Shown here piece after piece: positions 32,769-41,442 of a stretch of DNA of 64,000 bases. The stretch covers positions 19,014-83,013 of the forward strand of contig JAEWIY010000152.1 of NCBI GenBank assembly GCA_023386835.1, given 5' to 3'. The stretch's first letter is position 1. Each line of letters starts with the position of its first letter. The translations under genes were made by a program, and so were the position numbers. The notes beneath the pieces were generated by a model. The model made no database searches. It saw only the letters and a program-made list of their open reading frames with translations, and was not told the origin of the DNA. The DNA is from Verrucomicrobiota bacterium. GTDB lineage: Bacteria; Verrucomicrobiota; Verrucomicrobiia; Opitutales; Opitutaceae.

Positions 32769-35672
32769 ATGACGACAGCGAAGACCCAGCCCTTCCAACG
32801 AATCCTGATGGCGTGGCTCGCCGCAGCAGGCGCGGCGGTGGCCGCGTCCGCGCCCCAATCCGAGCTTCCGCTCTACCAGGCGGAGCCGTTAAAGGGCGCG
32901 GCCCCGGTGATCGATGGCCGTTTCGATGATGCGGTGTGGGCGTCCGCGGCCCGCGCGCCCATCCAGCGGCAGCATCACGATGAGAAGCCCCTGCCGGAAG
33001 GCGCGCGCAACGTGGGTTACTGGATGGCGGCCTGGGATGCGGAGAGCCTTTACCTCGCGGTGGAGGTGCAGGATGAGGAGGTCAACCAGCAGCAGTCGAA
33101 CGCGTATGAGCCGCACAACGACGTCATCGAGATCTTCTTCGACCCGCTGCTGAACTATCGCTTCAACCTGCAGTACCGCGTCTGGCCCTTCGGCAAGGAG
33201 GGCAACCTTGCCGACATCTCGCAGGATCCGACCTGGGGACGTTGGGACGCGGGCAGCACGCTCACGCCGACCGGTTATCGGACGGAGATCCGCGTGCCGC
33301 TCGCGCACTTCATGGAAGTGGCGCAGGTCGATCTGCGACCGGGCGACCTCATTGGCTTCGACGTTTCCATTCACGACGCTCCGTTTCCGACCGGGCAGGA
33401 GTGGACGCCGCCAAAGATCACCGGCTGGTCCGGCGACGGCACCAACTGGCAGTACGCGTCGCAGAACGGTCTGCTCGCGTTGGGAAAACCCTCGGCGAAC
33501 GCGCTCGCGTCGGTGCGCCCGGAGCGCGACGACATCGGCGAGACGCCGGTCGCCGAGGCAGCCACGCTTTGGCCTCGCATCGGCTTGCTCGAGGGGTTCT
33601 TCAACCTCGACTTCGTCAACCAGTCCTGGTCGCACAAGGAATTCCGTCCGTGGCGGCTGGGCCGCGTCCGTCATGTGCTGGTGGATACGCGGGATGTGAA
33701 TGACGTCCGCAGCGTCAATCGCACCGTCGGCCCGCACGCGCACGGCGAAGCGCTGGAGCCGCGGCCGCGCGTCGTGGAGCTCATGCTCACGGGGCAGCGC
33801 GAGGGCCGGCAGGAAGACCTGACGATCCTGACCACGCCGTTTCATCCAGCGACGAGCTATCGCACCAGTTCGCCGGACATCACGCTCTTCGACGAAATGC
33901 GAAAGGTGGGTCAACCGACGGGTCCGTCCTATATTGCACTGCCGTTGCGCGATGGTGTGACCGTGCGCGAGGTGAAGGACGGCGCGCGGCTCTTTGACCA
34001 GGCGAAGGACGGTCCGCTGGCTGAGGGCTGGGCACTCGTGTGGTTCGCGCGGAAGGACGACCCGCGCGCGACCGATTTGCCGATGGTGGTTTATCCGAAC
34101 CGCAGTCCCGAGCGCATCGCAGTGGCTGCTGGTGGTGGCCTGTCGTGGCACTTCCGCGGCGCGGATCGCAACGCCCTCACGCTGCTGCCGCTCGAAGGCA
34201 TCGCAGCGGTGGACAAGGCGACCACGCAGTCGTGGGTGGGGAAGGGGGCGTTGCCCGGTGACGTTCAAAAGCGGATTCGCACCTGGCAGAGCCGCAGCCA
34301 ACGCTTGCCTGTTGGCGTCGACGAAACGTGGCAGTACCTGCCGGAGCGTGAGGCGTTCGAAATCAGGCAGCGCTTCGCGTACTCCGAAAGCCTGTCGCAG
34401 TGGCCGGTCGAGGAGACATTGATCGCGCCGCTGCCGCTGCTGTTGTCGAGCCGCGATGCGATCGAGCGTTTTCCGAAGGCGAACCTCAGTGACCTCGGCT
34501 ACCGGTTGTTCCAGGGCCCGTACCTCGGAGTGCTCGGCGCATCTGAGATTCGCCTCGAACTGCCCACGGTCGATCTCGATACGCTGCCGCCGCGGCTCGA
34601 CCGCCAGCGGCTGAGCAAGTCACCGCTGGGCCGCAAGTATCTCGCGCAACTCGACGAACTCGATCTCGCGAAGATCTTCGAGGCGAACATGGACCGGGTC
34701 ATGGCGCGGCCGCACTTTATGCCGCACATCTGGCCGATGATCGACAAACCGGACCTGTTCTCCGGGTACCCGCTCATTGATGACAACCGGCGCCGTCAGC
34801 TGATCGAGCGCGTCGAGCACGGCCACGACGAGATCATCTTTAGCGAGGAATGGCGCGAGCGCCTCTGGCCGGACATGTCGCCCTACCTCGGGAGCAGCTT
34901 CCGTTATGGCAATCTCACTTATCCGTATGGCGTCGCGGAGCCGTACTACGGCGTCGTCGAGATGCTCTCGAAGATGTATTATTTCTGCCAGGGCATCGAC
35001 GATTACAGCGTCATGGTCCGGCACTGGGACCGGATCAAGGAGCTGACGGAGATCATCTGGCACGGAGGTTTCGTCCAGTACCGCTATGATGGCGGTACCA
35101 TGATCGGTGAGGCGCTCGTGGGGCTCGTGAAGGGAGCCGAGGCAGCCGGTGACCTTCGCTTCCAGCGGCGCGCGATGCTGCGTCTTGCCCAACATGCGGC
35201 GAGCGCGCCCGGTTACCTCGAAGGCGGACAGCGCCTGGCGGACGACCGGTCCTGGGCGCGACGCGGCATGTCGCCCGTCCTGCTCGGGCCGATACAGCAG
35301 ACCACACCGGGCACCGCCTCCGCGACCGGCGACGGTTCGCTGAACGGTTCCGACGGCCAGTACTACTGGGATCGCGGGTACGGGAATCCCGTTGTGCTCC
35401 GTGACTTCGCGCTGCCCCAGGTCCGGGCGATCGAGGAGCAGCTCGATCGGGACAACCCGGATTGGTATCGGGAAACTGGACACAACTTCAAACGTCGCGA
35501 CGGCATGTTCCGCCGCTTCACGGTGCGCGCACTCGTCATGAGGGAGCCCATCGCCACGCTCGAACGCCAGGTCGAGGGCCTGCGTGCAACCTTCAAGGAC
35601 AATCCGGAATTCGACGCCGCGGTCCTGATCATCCTGCTCCAGCGCATTCAGGAGGATCTCGGAGCAGGCTGA
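32769..35672 (+). CDS. Secreted CBM9-like protein of unknown function
   Basis: A 967-residue exported protein with a signal peptide (ILMAWLAAAGAAVAASA). Residues 25-220 look like a CBM9-type carbohydrate-binding domain: APVIDGRFDDAVWASAARAP, SLYLAVEVQDEEVN, the NDVIEIFFDP strand, and a GYRTEIRVPLAHF segment. The remaining 740 residues have no domain I recognise, but include aromatic, helical stretches near the C-terminus (YPYGVAEPYYGVVEMLSKMY; AEAAGDLRFQRRAMLRLAQH) that could be an alpha/alpha-toroid. Such proteins often act as surface polysaccharide lyases or hydrolases, but I cannot assign activity. It follows the GH140 gene by seven bases and closes the operon. Confidence 0.55.
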   Translation: MTTAKTQPFQRILMAWLAAAGAAVAASAPQSELPLYQAEPLKGAAPVIDGRFDDAVWASAARAPIQRQHHDEKPLPEGARNVGYWMAAWDAESLYLAVEVQDEEVNQQQSNAYEPHNDVIEIFFDPLLNYRFNLQYRVWPFGKEGNLADISQDPTWGRWDAGSTLTPTGYRTEIRVPLAHFMEVAQVDLRPGDLIGFDVSIHDAPFPTGQEWTPPKITGWSGDGTNWQYASQNGLLALGKPSANALASVRPERDDIGETPVAEAATLWPRIGLLEGFFNLDFVNQSWSHKEFRPWRLGRVRHVLVDTRDVNDVRSVNRTVGPHAHGEALEPRPRVVELMLTGQREGRQEDLTILTTPFHPATSYRTSSPDITLFDEMRKVGQPTGPSYIALPLRDGVTVREVKDGARLFDQAKDGPLAEGWALVWFARKDDPRATDLPMVVYPNRSPERIAVAAGGGLSWHFRGADRNALTLLPLEGIAAVDKATTQSWVGKGALPGDVQKRIRTWQSRSQRLPVGVDETWQYLPEREAFEIRQRFAYSESLSQWPVEETLIAPLPLLLSSRDAIERFPKANLSDLGYRLFQGPYLGVLGASEIRLELPTVDLDTLPPRLDRQRLSKSPLGRKYLAQLDELDLAKIFEANMDRVMARPHFMPHIWPMIDKPDLFSGYPLIDDNRRRQLIERVEHGHDEIIFSEEWRERLWPDMSPYLGSSFRYGNLTYPYGVAEPYYGVVEMLSKMYYFCQGIDDYSVMVRHWDRIKELTEIIWHGGFVQYRYDGGTMIGEALVGLVKGAEAAGDLRFQRRAMLRLAQHAASAPGYLEGGQRLADDRSWARRGMSPVLLGPIQQTTPGTASATGDGSLNGSDGQYYWDRGYGNPVVLRDFALPQVRAIEEQLDRDNPDWYRETGHNFKRRDGMFRRFTVRALVMREPIATLERQVEGLRATFKDNPEFDAAVLIILLQRIQEDLGAG

Positions 35673-36009
35673 TTCAGCCTCCCCAAGGCAATGTGAGGGT
35701 TCGCGTTGACCGCGCTCTAATCACGTCGGTTAAAAGCGTTCAGCATATATAAACATTAGATGCGTGTGCTTATGATTATTCCCCCGATGAGGGCCGTTTA
35801 CCATTTGACAGCATGGCTCCGAGCACCGAGGACAATGAAATCGAATTTCGGAGCGCAGAAAACGTTCGTTAAAGACGAACGGAAGTATGGTTAATGCCGC
35901 GACCAGTCCTGGCTCCCTTCCTGACAATTCCCACCGCGTGACGCTGCCGCTGAACGCGCACGACAAGCCCTTTGGGCCGCCCTGCGTCCCTCCCCAAGCC
36001 CCCTAACCC
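35673..36009. other. Upstream region of the TonB receptor gene
   Basis: There is no gene in these 337 bases. They hold the IclR-type motif at 35733-35754, a TTGACC at 35706-35711 with TTAAAA 18 bases later as a weak promoter, and an inverted repeat (CGTTCGT at 35863-35869 and ACGAACG at 35875-35881). The transcript leader would be about 250 bases. Confidence 0.5.
35733..35754 (+). promoter_or_regulatory. Candidate IclR-family operator, copy 1 (upstream of TonB receptor)
   Basis: AAAGCGTTCAGCAT followed by ATATAAAC. It shares 16 of 22 positions with copy 3 at 60192-60213, and the GTTC...AAAC arms resemble the GTTC-N9-GAAC palindrome of that copy. It overlaps a possible -10 element (TTAAAA), so a bound protein would repress. 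Confidence 0.5.
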
Positions 36010-39000
36010 ATGAAATACCCAAGAAACCGTACGACCGCCACTCTGGCGGCGCTTACGATGATCTGCGGGCCCGGCATCAGCTGGGCTCAGCGCGTCGACA
36101 CGCGCCAAGACGAGTCAGCGCAGTCCGACGACATCGTTGTCCTCTCGCCGTTCGAGGTTTCGGCTGAGCAGGAAGATGGTGGTTATCTCGCCGAGACAAC
36201 GCTGGCAGGTAATCGCCTCAACACGAAGCTGCGCGACATCGGCAACGCGGTCACGGTGATCACGCCGCAGATGCTCGAGGACATCGGCGCCACCAACAAC
36301 GCCACGCTGCTGCAGTACACGACCAACACCGAGGTCGGCGGCATCCAGGGCAACTACGCCGGGGTAGGTGACGGAGCCGTGCTCGACGAGTCGAGCCACT
36401 TCGGCAACCCGAACAACAACACCCGGGTTCGCGGCCTCTCCGCGGCGGACAACACCCGCGACTTCTTCCTCACGGACATTCCGTGGGATGGATACAACAT
36501 CGACGGCATCGACCTGCAGCGTGGTCCAAATTCGATCCTGTTCGGCCAGGGCAAACCTGCGGGCATCATCAACGCCCGCACGGCCGGTGCCTCGTTCAAG
36601 GATTCCACCAAGATCACGGCGACCTACGGCAGCCACGACAGCACGCGTGCGACTTTGAACGCAAATCGCGTGCTGCTGCCGCAGGAACTCGCGCTCCGTG
36701 TCGCCGGTTTGTACGACGACACGAAATTCCAGCAGGATCCGGCGTTCAGCCGCCAGAAGCGCGTGTTCGCCGCGACCCGCTGGGAGCCCAAGATCCTCAA
36801 GCGCGGCAGCGCCCGCACGATCATCCGCGCCAATATCGAAGCGGGTGAGGTGCGCAGCAACATGCCGCGGCAGCTCCCGCCATACGACCAGCTCACACCC
36901 TGGTTCCACGAGGGCACGTACACCGGTTACCGCGCGAACGGTACCGAAAAAACCTTCAACGCGACCGACCAGCGGACGTACTCCTTCGCGCAGTTCGCGG
37001 AGCGCTTCGGACGCACGCCCGACGGTGGCCCCCTCGAGGAGGTGCGCGCCGGCAGCTTCCCTTACAGCGGGGAGAACGCCGCGTTTAATCCGTGGCTGGG
37101 TGAGTGGCGCTTCGAGAACCCAACGATCAACTTCGACGGCTCCCGCACGTCCCCGCTGAACGGTCTGCTGTGGGAACCCAAGGGCGACTTCGGACTCGCG
37201 CCCAACGGCACGCAGGACCGCAACATTGCCGGTCTTCCCTTCGCCCGCGCCTCGGCGATCGGCTCCTACTCGAACTTCGCGCGCAAGGCGCGCCTGCCGT
37301 ACTACTCGTGGGGCGTCTACAAGGACAAGTCGCTCACGGATCCGTCAGTGTTCAACTTCTATGACAAGCTGATCGACGGCGACAACAAGCGCGAGTGGAC
37401 CGACTTCCGGGTCTACAATGTCAACCTCGCCCAGACCTTCTTCCAGGACCGTGTTGGTCTCGAGGCGACGTACAACCGCGAGAACGTCACCCGCGGCCAG
37501 TCCTCCGTCCTCGGCACGCCCAGCCTCATGATCGACATCATGACGACGTACCCGGACGGCTCGCCCAACCCGAACGTCGGCCGGCCGTTCATCTACGGCA
37601 TGAGCGCTTACAACCGTGAATCGAAGTCCGAGCGCGAGTCCGGCCGCGTGACCGCGTTCGCGACGCATGACTTCGAACGCAATCGCGAGAGCACGCTGCT
37701 GACGCGTATCCTCGGTCGCCATACAGTCACCGGCCTCGTGGCCCAGGACGAGTTCAATGTCGATACCCGCACCTGGCAGCGTTATGGTTCCGACGACGCG
37801 TTCGTGGCCTCGCTCAACCGTCCCGCCGGCAGCAGCGAGCTGAAGTTCAACACGAACACGCTCACGCCCACGACGGTAATCTACCTCGGGCCCTCGCTCG
37901 CCGGCCGCAACCAGGCCGCTGGCGCCAACATCCCGAACCCCGGCGGGATTTCGACAATCGGGCCCGGCGCGACGCTCCGCGTGTTCGACTCGACCTGGAA
38001 CGCACCCGCTGGCGTCAATCCCGCAGATCCCTGGACCGACACGACGCTCATCGGCACCCCCGCCAACCCGCTCGTCAGCACGCAGTCCGAGAACCCTGCC
38101 AACTACGTCGGCTGGGTCGATCGTCCCTACAACGTGATCGACGCCGATCAGACGGAGGCCAACCGCCAGATGCTCACGACGTCCGCCGAGCTTCGTCGGC
38201 AGAAGGTCGCCTCTCAGGCCTTCGTCTGGCAGGGCCACTTCCTCAACGACGCGCTTGTCGGCACCTGGGGCGTCCGCAAGGACATCTCGAAGTCGTGGGG
38301 TGAAACCCGCAACATCAACTCGCCGAGCAGCAACCCGACGACGGGCCGCCTCAACCTGAACCCGAACTCGTACCATCTGCCGGAAGACTACACGAACCGC
38401 GTCGAGGTCACCTCGCATGCGTGGACCGCGGTCGCTCACCTCAACCAGCTCCCGGGGCTTGATCGCCTGATGGAACGCTGGCCCGTGAATGTGAGCCTAT
38501 TCTACAACGACTCGAGCAACTTCGAGGCGCTGTCGCAGCGTGTGAACTTCCTGAACGATCCGATCGCGCCGCCCTCCGGCCAGACGAAGGATCAGGGCGT
38601 CCGCATCGAGACCAAAGACGGCCGCTGGAGCCTCCGTGTGAACAAGTACGAGACGACCGTCACCAACGGCTCGAGCACCGCGCTCGCCGGTGCCTACAAC
38701 ATCGGCAACGAGATCGCCCTCGCCACGATGTGGTCCCGCCGTTTCGAGCATCAGTTGCTTGGATACACGCTCGCCAACCGGCCTCCCGGCGACCCGTACG
38801 CGCACCCGAGCGCAGGCTCGTTCCGCTACGCCCCGGGCGTGGGCCAAACGCAGGCGGACGCTGACGCGCTGATGCATAGCCACATCGAAGCGTTCAATAC
38901 GTGGATTGCTTCAGTCGATCCGCGCTTCTTCGAGGCGTGGGGCTACGATCCGGCCGACTTGAACAAGCAGCCGGTGTCAAACACGCCGCTCGGCTTCGCA

Positions 39001-39678
39001 GTCACCGAGGACAGCGTGTCCAAGGGGTACGAAATCGAAATTGCCGCGCAGCCGACCCGCAACTGGCGCATTGCAATCAACGCCAGCAAGACCGAGGCGA
39101 TCCGCAAAAACATCGGCGGTTCGGCGCTATCCGAGTTCATGGACTCGTACCAGAACGCGGTCAGCAATACGCCGGTCGGTGACTTGCGCATCTGGTGGGG
39201 CGCCAGCACGGCTGAAACCGCCGAGATCCGCTGGAACCGCGCCGTCGGCTCTGAGTGGGCGCAGCGCAAGCTGCAGGAAGGCACCGCTGTGCCCGAGCTC
39301 CGCCAGTGGCGCGTCAACGCGATCACGAACTACTCATTCGATCGCGGCGTCCTCAAGGGCATCAATGCGGGCGCGGCTGTGCGCTACGAGGACGAGATTG
39401 CGATTGGCTACCGCCCGATTGCCGGCTCGACCCCGACCGAGCTGAACTTCGATATCGCGGACCCCTACATGGGCCCGTCCGAGACGAATTTCGACTTCTG
39501 GGTCGGTTATCACCGCAAGCTCACGCCGAAGCTCGACTGGCGCATCCAGCTCAACGTGCGCAACGCCTTCACGGGCGACGAGCTGATCCCCATCACGGTC
39601 CAACCCGACGGTTCGCCCGCAGCCTACCGCATTGCGCCACCGCGAACGTGGGAAATCACGAACACGTTCGAGTTCTAG
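36010..39678 (+). CDS. TonB-dependent outer-membrane receptor
   Basis: A 1222-residue receptor. A signal peptide ends near GISWAQ, then SDDIVVLSPFEVSAEQEDGG leads into the plug (NRLNTKLRDIGNAVTVITPQ near residue 70; TRVRGLSAADNTRDFF near 140; DGIDLQRGPNSILFGQGKPA near 170), and the C-terminal beta-barrel ends in WEITNTFEF with the usual terminal Phe. Length and the leader motif fit the large receptors of Opitutaceae-like bacteria. It probably imports oligosaccharides from the same glycan that the apiosidases act on. No SusD-like partner is present, so recognition must rest on the receptor or on the nearby lipoproteins. A strong terminator follows. Confidence 0.9.
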   Translation: MKYPRNRTTATLAALTMICGPGISWAQRVDTRQDESAQSDDIVVLSPFEVSAEQEDGGYLAETTLAGNRLNTKLRDIGNAVTVITPQMLEDIGATNNATLLQYTTNTEVGGIQGNYAGVGDGAVLDESSHFGNPNNNTRVRGLSAADNTRDFFLTDIPWDGYNIDGIDLQRGPNSILFGQGKPAGIINARTAGASFKDSTKITATYGSHDSTRATLNANRVLLPQELALRVAGLYDDTKFQQDPAFSRQKRVFAATRWEPKILKRGSARTIIRANIEAGEVRSNMPRQLPPYDQLTPWFHEGTYTGYRANGTEKTFNATDQRTYSFAQFAERFGRTPDGGPLEEVRAGSFPYSGENAAFNPWLGEWRFENPTINFDGSRTSPLNGLLWEPKGDFGLAPNGTQDRNIAGLPFARASAIGSYSNFARKARLPYYSWGVYKDKSLTDPSVFNFYDKLIDGDNKREWTDFRVYNVNLAQTFFQDRVGLEATYNRENVTRGQSSVLGTPSLMIDIMTTYPDGSPNPNVGRPFIYGMSAYNRESKSERESGRVTAFATHDFERNRESTLLTRILGRHTVTGLVAQDEFNVDTRTWQRYGSDDAFVASLNRPAGSSELKFNTNTLTPTTVIYLGPSLAGRNQAAGANIPNPGGISTIGPGATLRVFDSTWNAPAGVNPADPWTDTTLIGTPANPLVSTQSENPANYVGWVDRPYNVIDADQTEANRQMLTTSAELRRQKVASQAFVWQGHFLNDALVGTWGVRKDISKSWGETRNINSPSSNPTTGRLNLNPNSYHLPEDYTNRVEVTSHAWTAVAHLNQLPGLDRLMERWPVNVSLFYNDSSNFEALSQRVNFLNDPIAPPSGQTKDQGVRIETKDGRWSLRVNKYETTVTNGSSTALAGAYNIGNEIALATMWSRRFEHQLLGYTLANRPPGDPYAHPSAGSFRYAPGVGQTQADADALMHSHIEAFNTWIASVDPRFFEAWGYDPADLNKQPVSNTPLGFAVTEDSVSKGYEIEIAAQPTRNWRIAINASKTEAIRKNIGGSALSEFMDSYQNAVSNTPVGDLRIWWGASTAETAEIRWNRAVGSEWAQRKLQEGTAVPELRQWRVNAITNYSFDRGVLKGINAGAAVRYEDEIAIGYRPIAGSTPTELNFDIADPYMGPSETNFDFWVGYHRKLTPKLDWRIQLNVRNAFTGDELIPITVQPDGSPAAYRIAPPRTWEITNTFEF

Positions 39679-39703
39679 GTTGGGTCAAGGTATGAAGTAC
39701 ATG

Positions 39704-39738
39704 CCGGCGGCTCTCGGGCCGCCGGTATTTTGTTTGTC
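39704..39738 (+). terminator. Rho-independent terminator after the TonB receptor gene
   Basis: CCGGCGGC (39704-39711) and GCCGCCGG (39718-39725) form a perfect eight-base stem with a six-base loop, followed by a T-rich tail (TATTTTGTTTGT), 26 bases after the receptor stop. Confidence 0.85.
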
Positions 39739-39804
39739 GCATCCATTCGTTGGGTACGGAGTGGCCGACGATTCCGTTCACACCCTTCGTGTCCGAGTTC
39801 GCAG

Positions 39805-41286
39805 ATGATCCTCCGCCCGCTCCTCGCTTCGTTCACCGTGACGTTCCTCGCCGTGACAGCCTCTCCAGGCAATCTCCGTGTGTCACCCGAAGGGCGAATA
39901 TTCACCGCCGCGGATGGTCAGCCCTTCCTCTGGATCGGCGACACGGCGTGGGAGCTCTTTCACCGGCTCGATCGCGACGAGGCGCGTCACTACCTCACTT
40001 GCCGCGCCGAGCAGGGGTTCAACGTGATTCAGGCCGTGATCCTCGCGGAGCGCGACGGCCTTCGCGTGCCTAACGCATACGGCCACGTGCCCTTCCACGA
40101 TCTGGATCCGCGTCGGCCGAACGAGGCGTATTTCGAGCACGTCGATTTCATTGTGCGCGAGGCCGCGCGTCTTGGGTTCCACATCGCGCTGCTTCCGACG
40201 TGGGGCGACAAGGTCGCGGGCCACCGCGCCGGCAGCGGGCCTGTGGTGTTCAATCCCGACAACGCCGCGGACTACGGCCGCTTCCTCGGCCATCGCTACC
40301 GCGAAGCGCGCGTCATCTGGATGCTCGGCGGCGACCGCTCCATCGAGCAGGAGATCTCGTACCGCACGTGGGACGCAATGGCAGCGGGCATTCGCGAAGG
40401 CGACGGCGGTGCGCACCTGATGACGTATCATCCCGCCGGCGGCGACACCTCAGCGATGTGGTTTCACAACGCCCCTTGGCTCGATTTCAACGTCTTCCAG
40501 AGCGGTCATGAGAAGCGCTTCAATCCCGTTTACCGCACCGCTGCCGAACTTGCGCTGCTGCAGCCGCGCAAGCCGTTCCTCGACGCGGAGCCTCCGTACG
40601 AGGACATCGCGATCCGTTTTTGGGATTTCATCCGCTGGGGTGAGCCCGACCCTATCCCGCCCGACGTCATCGACGCCGAGGGCATGCTGGTTCGCCCTGA
40701 GCACTTCTCGCGCGGCTTCTTCGACGCTCACGACGTGCGCGTAAGCGCCTACTGGAGCCTGCTCGCGGGCGGCGCGGGTTTCACTTACGGCCACAATGCC
40801 GTCTGGCAGATGCACCGTCGCGGTGAGAAAGCGACGATTCCCACGCAGTCTGAATGGCGCGAAGCGCTCGATCGTCCGGGGGCTCGCTCCATGCAGCACC
40901 TGCGCAGACTCTTCGAGCAACGTCCGTTCTTTCGTCTGCGCCCCGACCAGTCGATCGTCTACGGAGACAATCCGGACGGCCCACGACACATCCGCGCGGC
41001 TCTCGATGATCAACGTGAGTTCGCGTTGGTGTACCTGGCTGAGGGACGTCCGGTTGAGCTCGTGTTGGGAAAAGTCCGCGGCGAAACCGCAATTATCCTC
41101 TGGTTCGACCCGCGCACCGGAGAGATTCACGCACGTCGCGAAATGCCAAATACAGGCCGCCATGCGTTCACGCCACCCACTGAAGGCCCGGAAGAAGATT
41201 GGGTCCTCATCATCGAGGCCGTCGATGCCAACCTACCCGCATTGAAGACACGGAAGGATCCGCCGGGCGGGCCTGGTTCCGCGTAG
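39805..41286 (+). CDS. GH140 apiosidase-like glycoside hydrolase, exported form
   Basis: A 493-residue paralogue of the protein at 31430. It starts with a signal peptide (MILRPLLASFTVTFLAVTAS) and then shows the same blocks: FLWIGDTAWELFHRLDRDEA, GFNVIQAVILAERDGLRVPN, LLPTWGDKVAG, VIWMLGGDRSIEQE and PFLDAEPPYED. An insertion of about 35 residues (a WGEPDPIPPDVIDAEG segment and following) lies before the GAGFTYGHNAVWQ block. It should cleave apiose-linked bonds in the periplasm or outside the cell. The ATG at 39805 begins a good signal peptide, which decides the start over an upstream extension. Confidence 0.8.
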   Translation: MILRPLLASFTVTFLAVTASPGNLRVSPEGRIFTAADGQPFLWIGDTAWELFHRLDRDEARHYLTCRAEQGFNVIQAVILAERDGLRVPNAYGHVPFHDLDPRRPNEAYFEHVDFIVREAARLGFHIALLPTWGDKVAGHRAGSGPVVFNPDNAADYGRFLGHRYREARVIWMLGGDRSIEQEISYRTWDAMAAGIREGDGGAHLMTYHPAGGDTSAMWFHNAPWLDFNVFQSGHEKRFNPVYRTAAELALLQPRKPFLDAEPPYEDIAIRFWDFIRWGEPDPIPPDVIDAEGMLVRPEHFSRGFFDAHDVRVSAYWSLLAGGAGFTYGHNAVWQMHRRGEKATIPTQSEWREALDRPGARSMQHLRRLFEQRPFFRLRPDQSIVYGDNPDGPRHIRAALDDQREFALVYLAEGRPVELVLGKVRGETAIILWFDPRTGEIHARREMPNTGRHAFTPPTEGPEEDWVLIIEAVDANLPALKTRKDPPGGPGSA

Positions 41287-41335
41287 GCCGCCCGCTTGCG
41301 GGCGCTCCCTCGGCGCGAGCAAGCTCGCAGCCTAC
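41283..41335. repeat. REP-like palindromic element with two inner hairpins
   Basis: An outer stem (GTAGGC at 41283-41288 with GCCTAC at 41330-41335) encloses two perfect hairpins, GCCCGC-TT-GCGGGC (41290-41303) and GCGAGC-AA-GCTCGC (41315-41328). The three-way junction begins at the stop codon of the GH140 gene. Its design resembles bacterial interspersed repeat units; whether it is repeated in this genome cannot be seen here. Confidence 0.55.
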
Positions 41336-41442
41336 CGGCGTCGTTATCGCCGCCGCAGCCCACCAATCCATGCACAACGAAAGCCACCTTCCGCATGCAT
41401 TTTTGGCCTGAACTGGTCGCCCGCGCACCGCATCTTTGCTGG

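Noticed and set aside
32889..34301. A 470-residue - strand frame opposite the CBM9-like gene
   Set aside because: The + strand protein has a signal peptide and CBM9 features; the - strand frame has neither a domain nor a good start.
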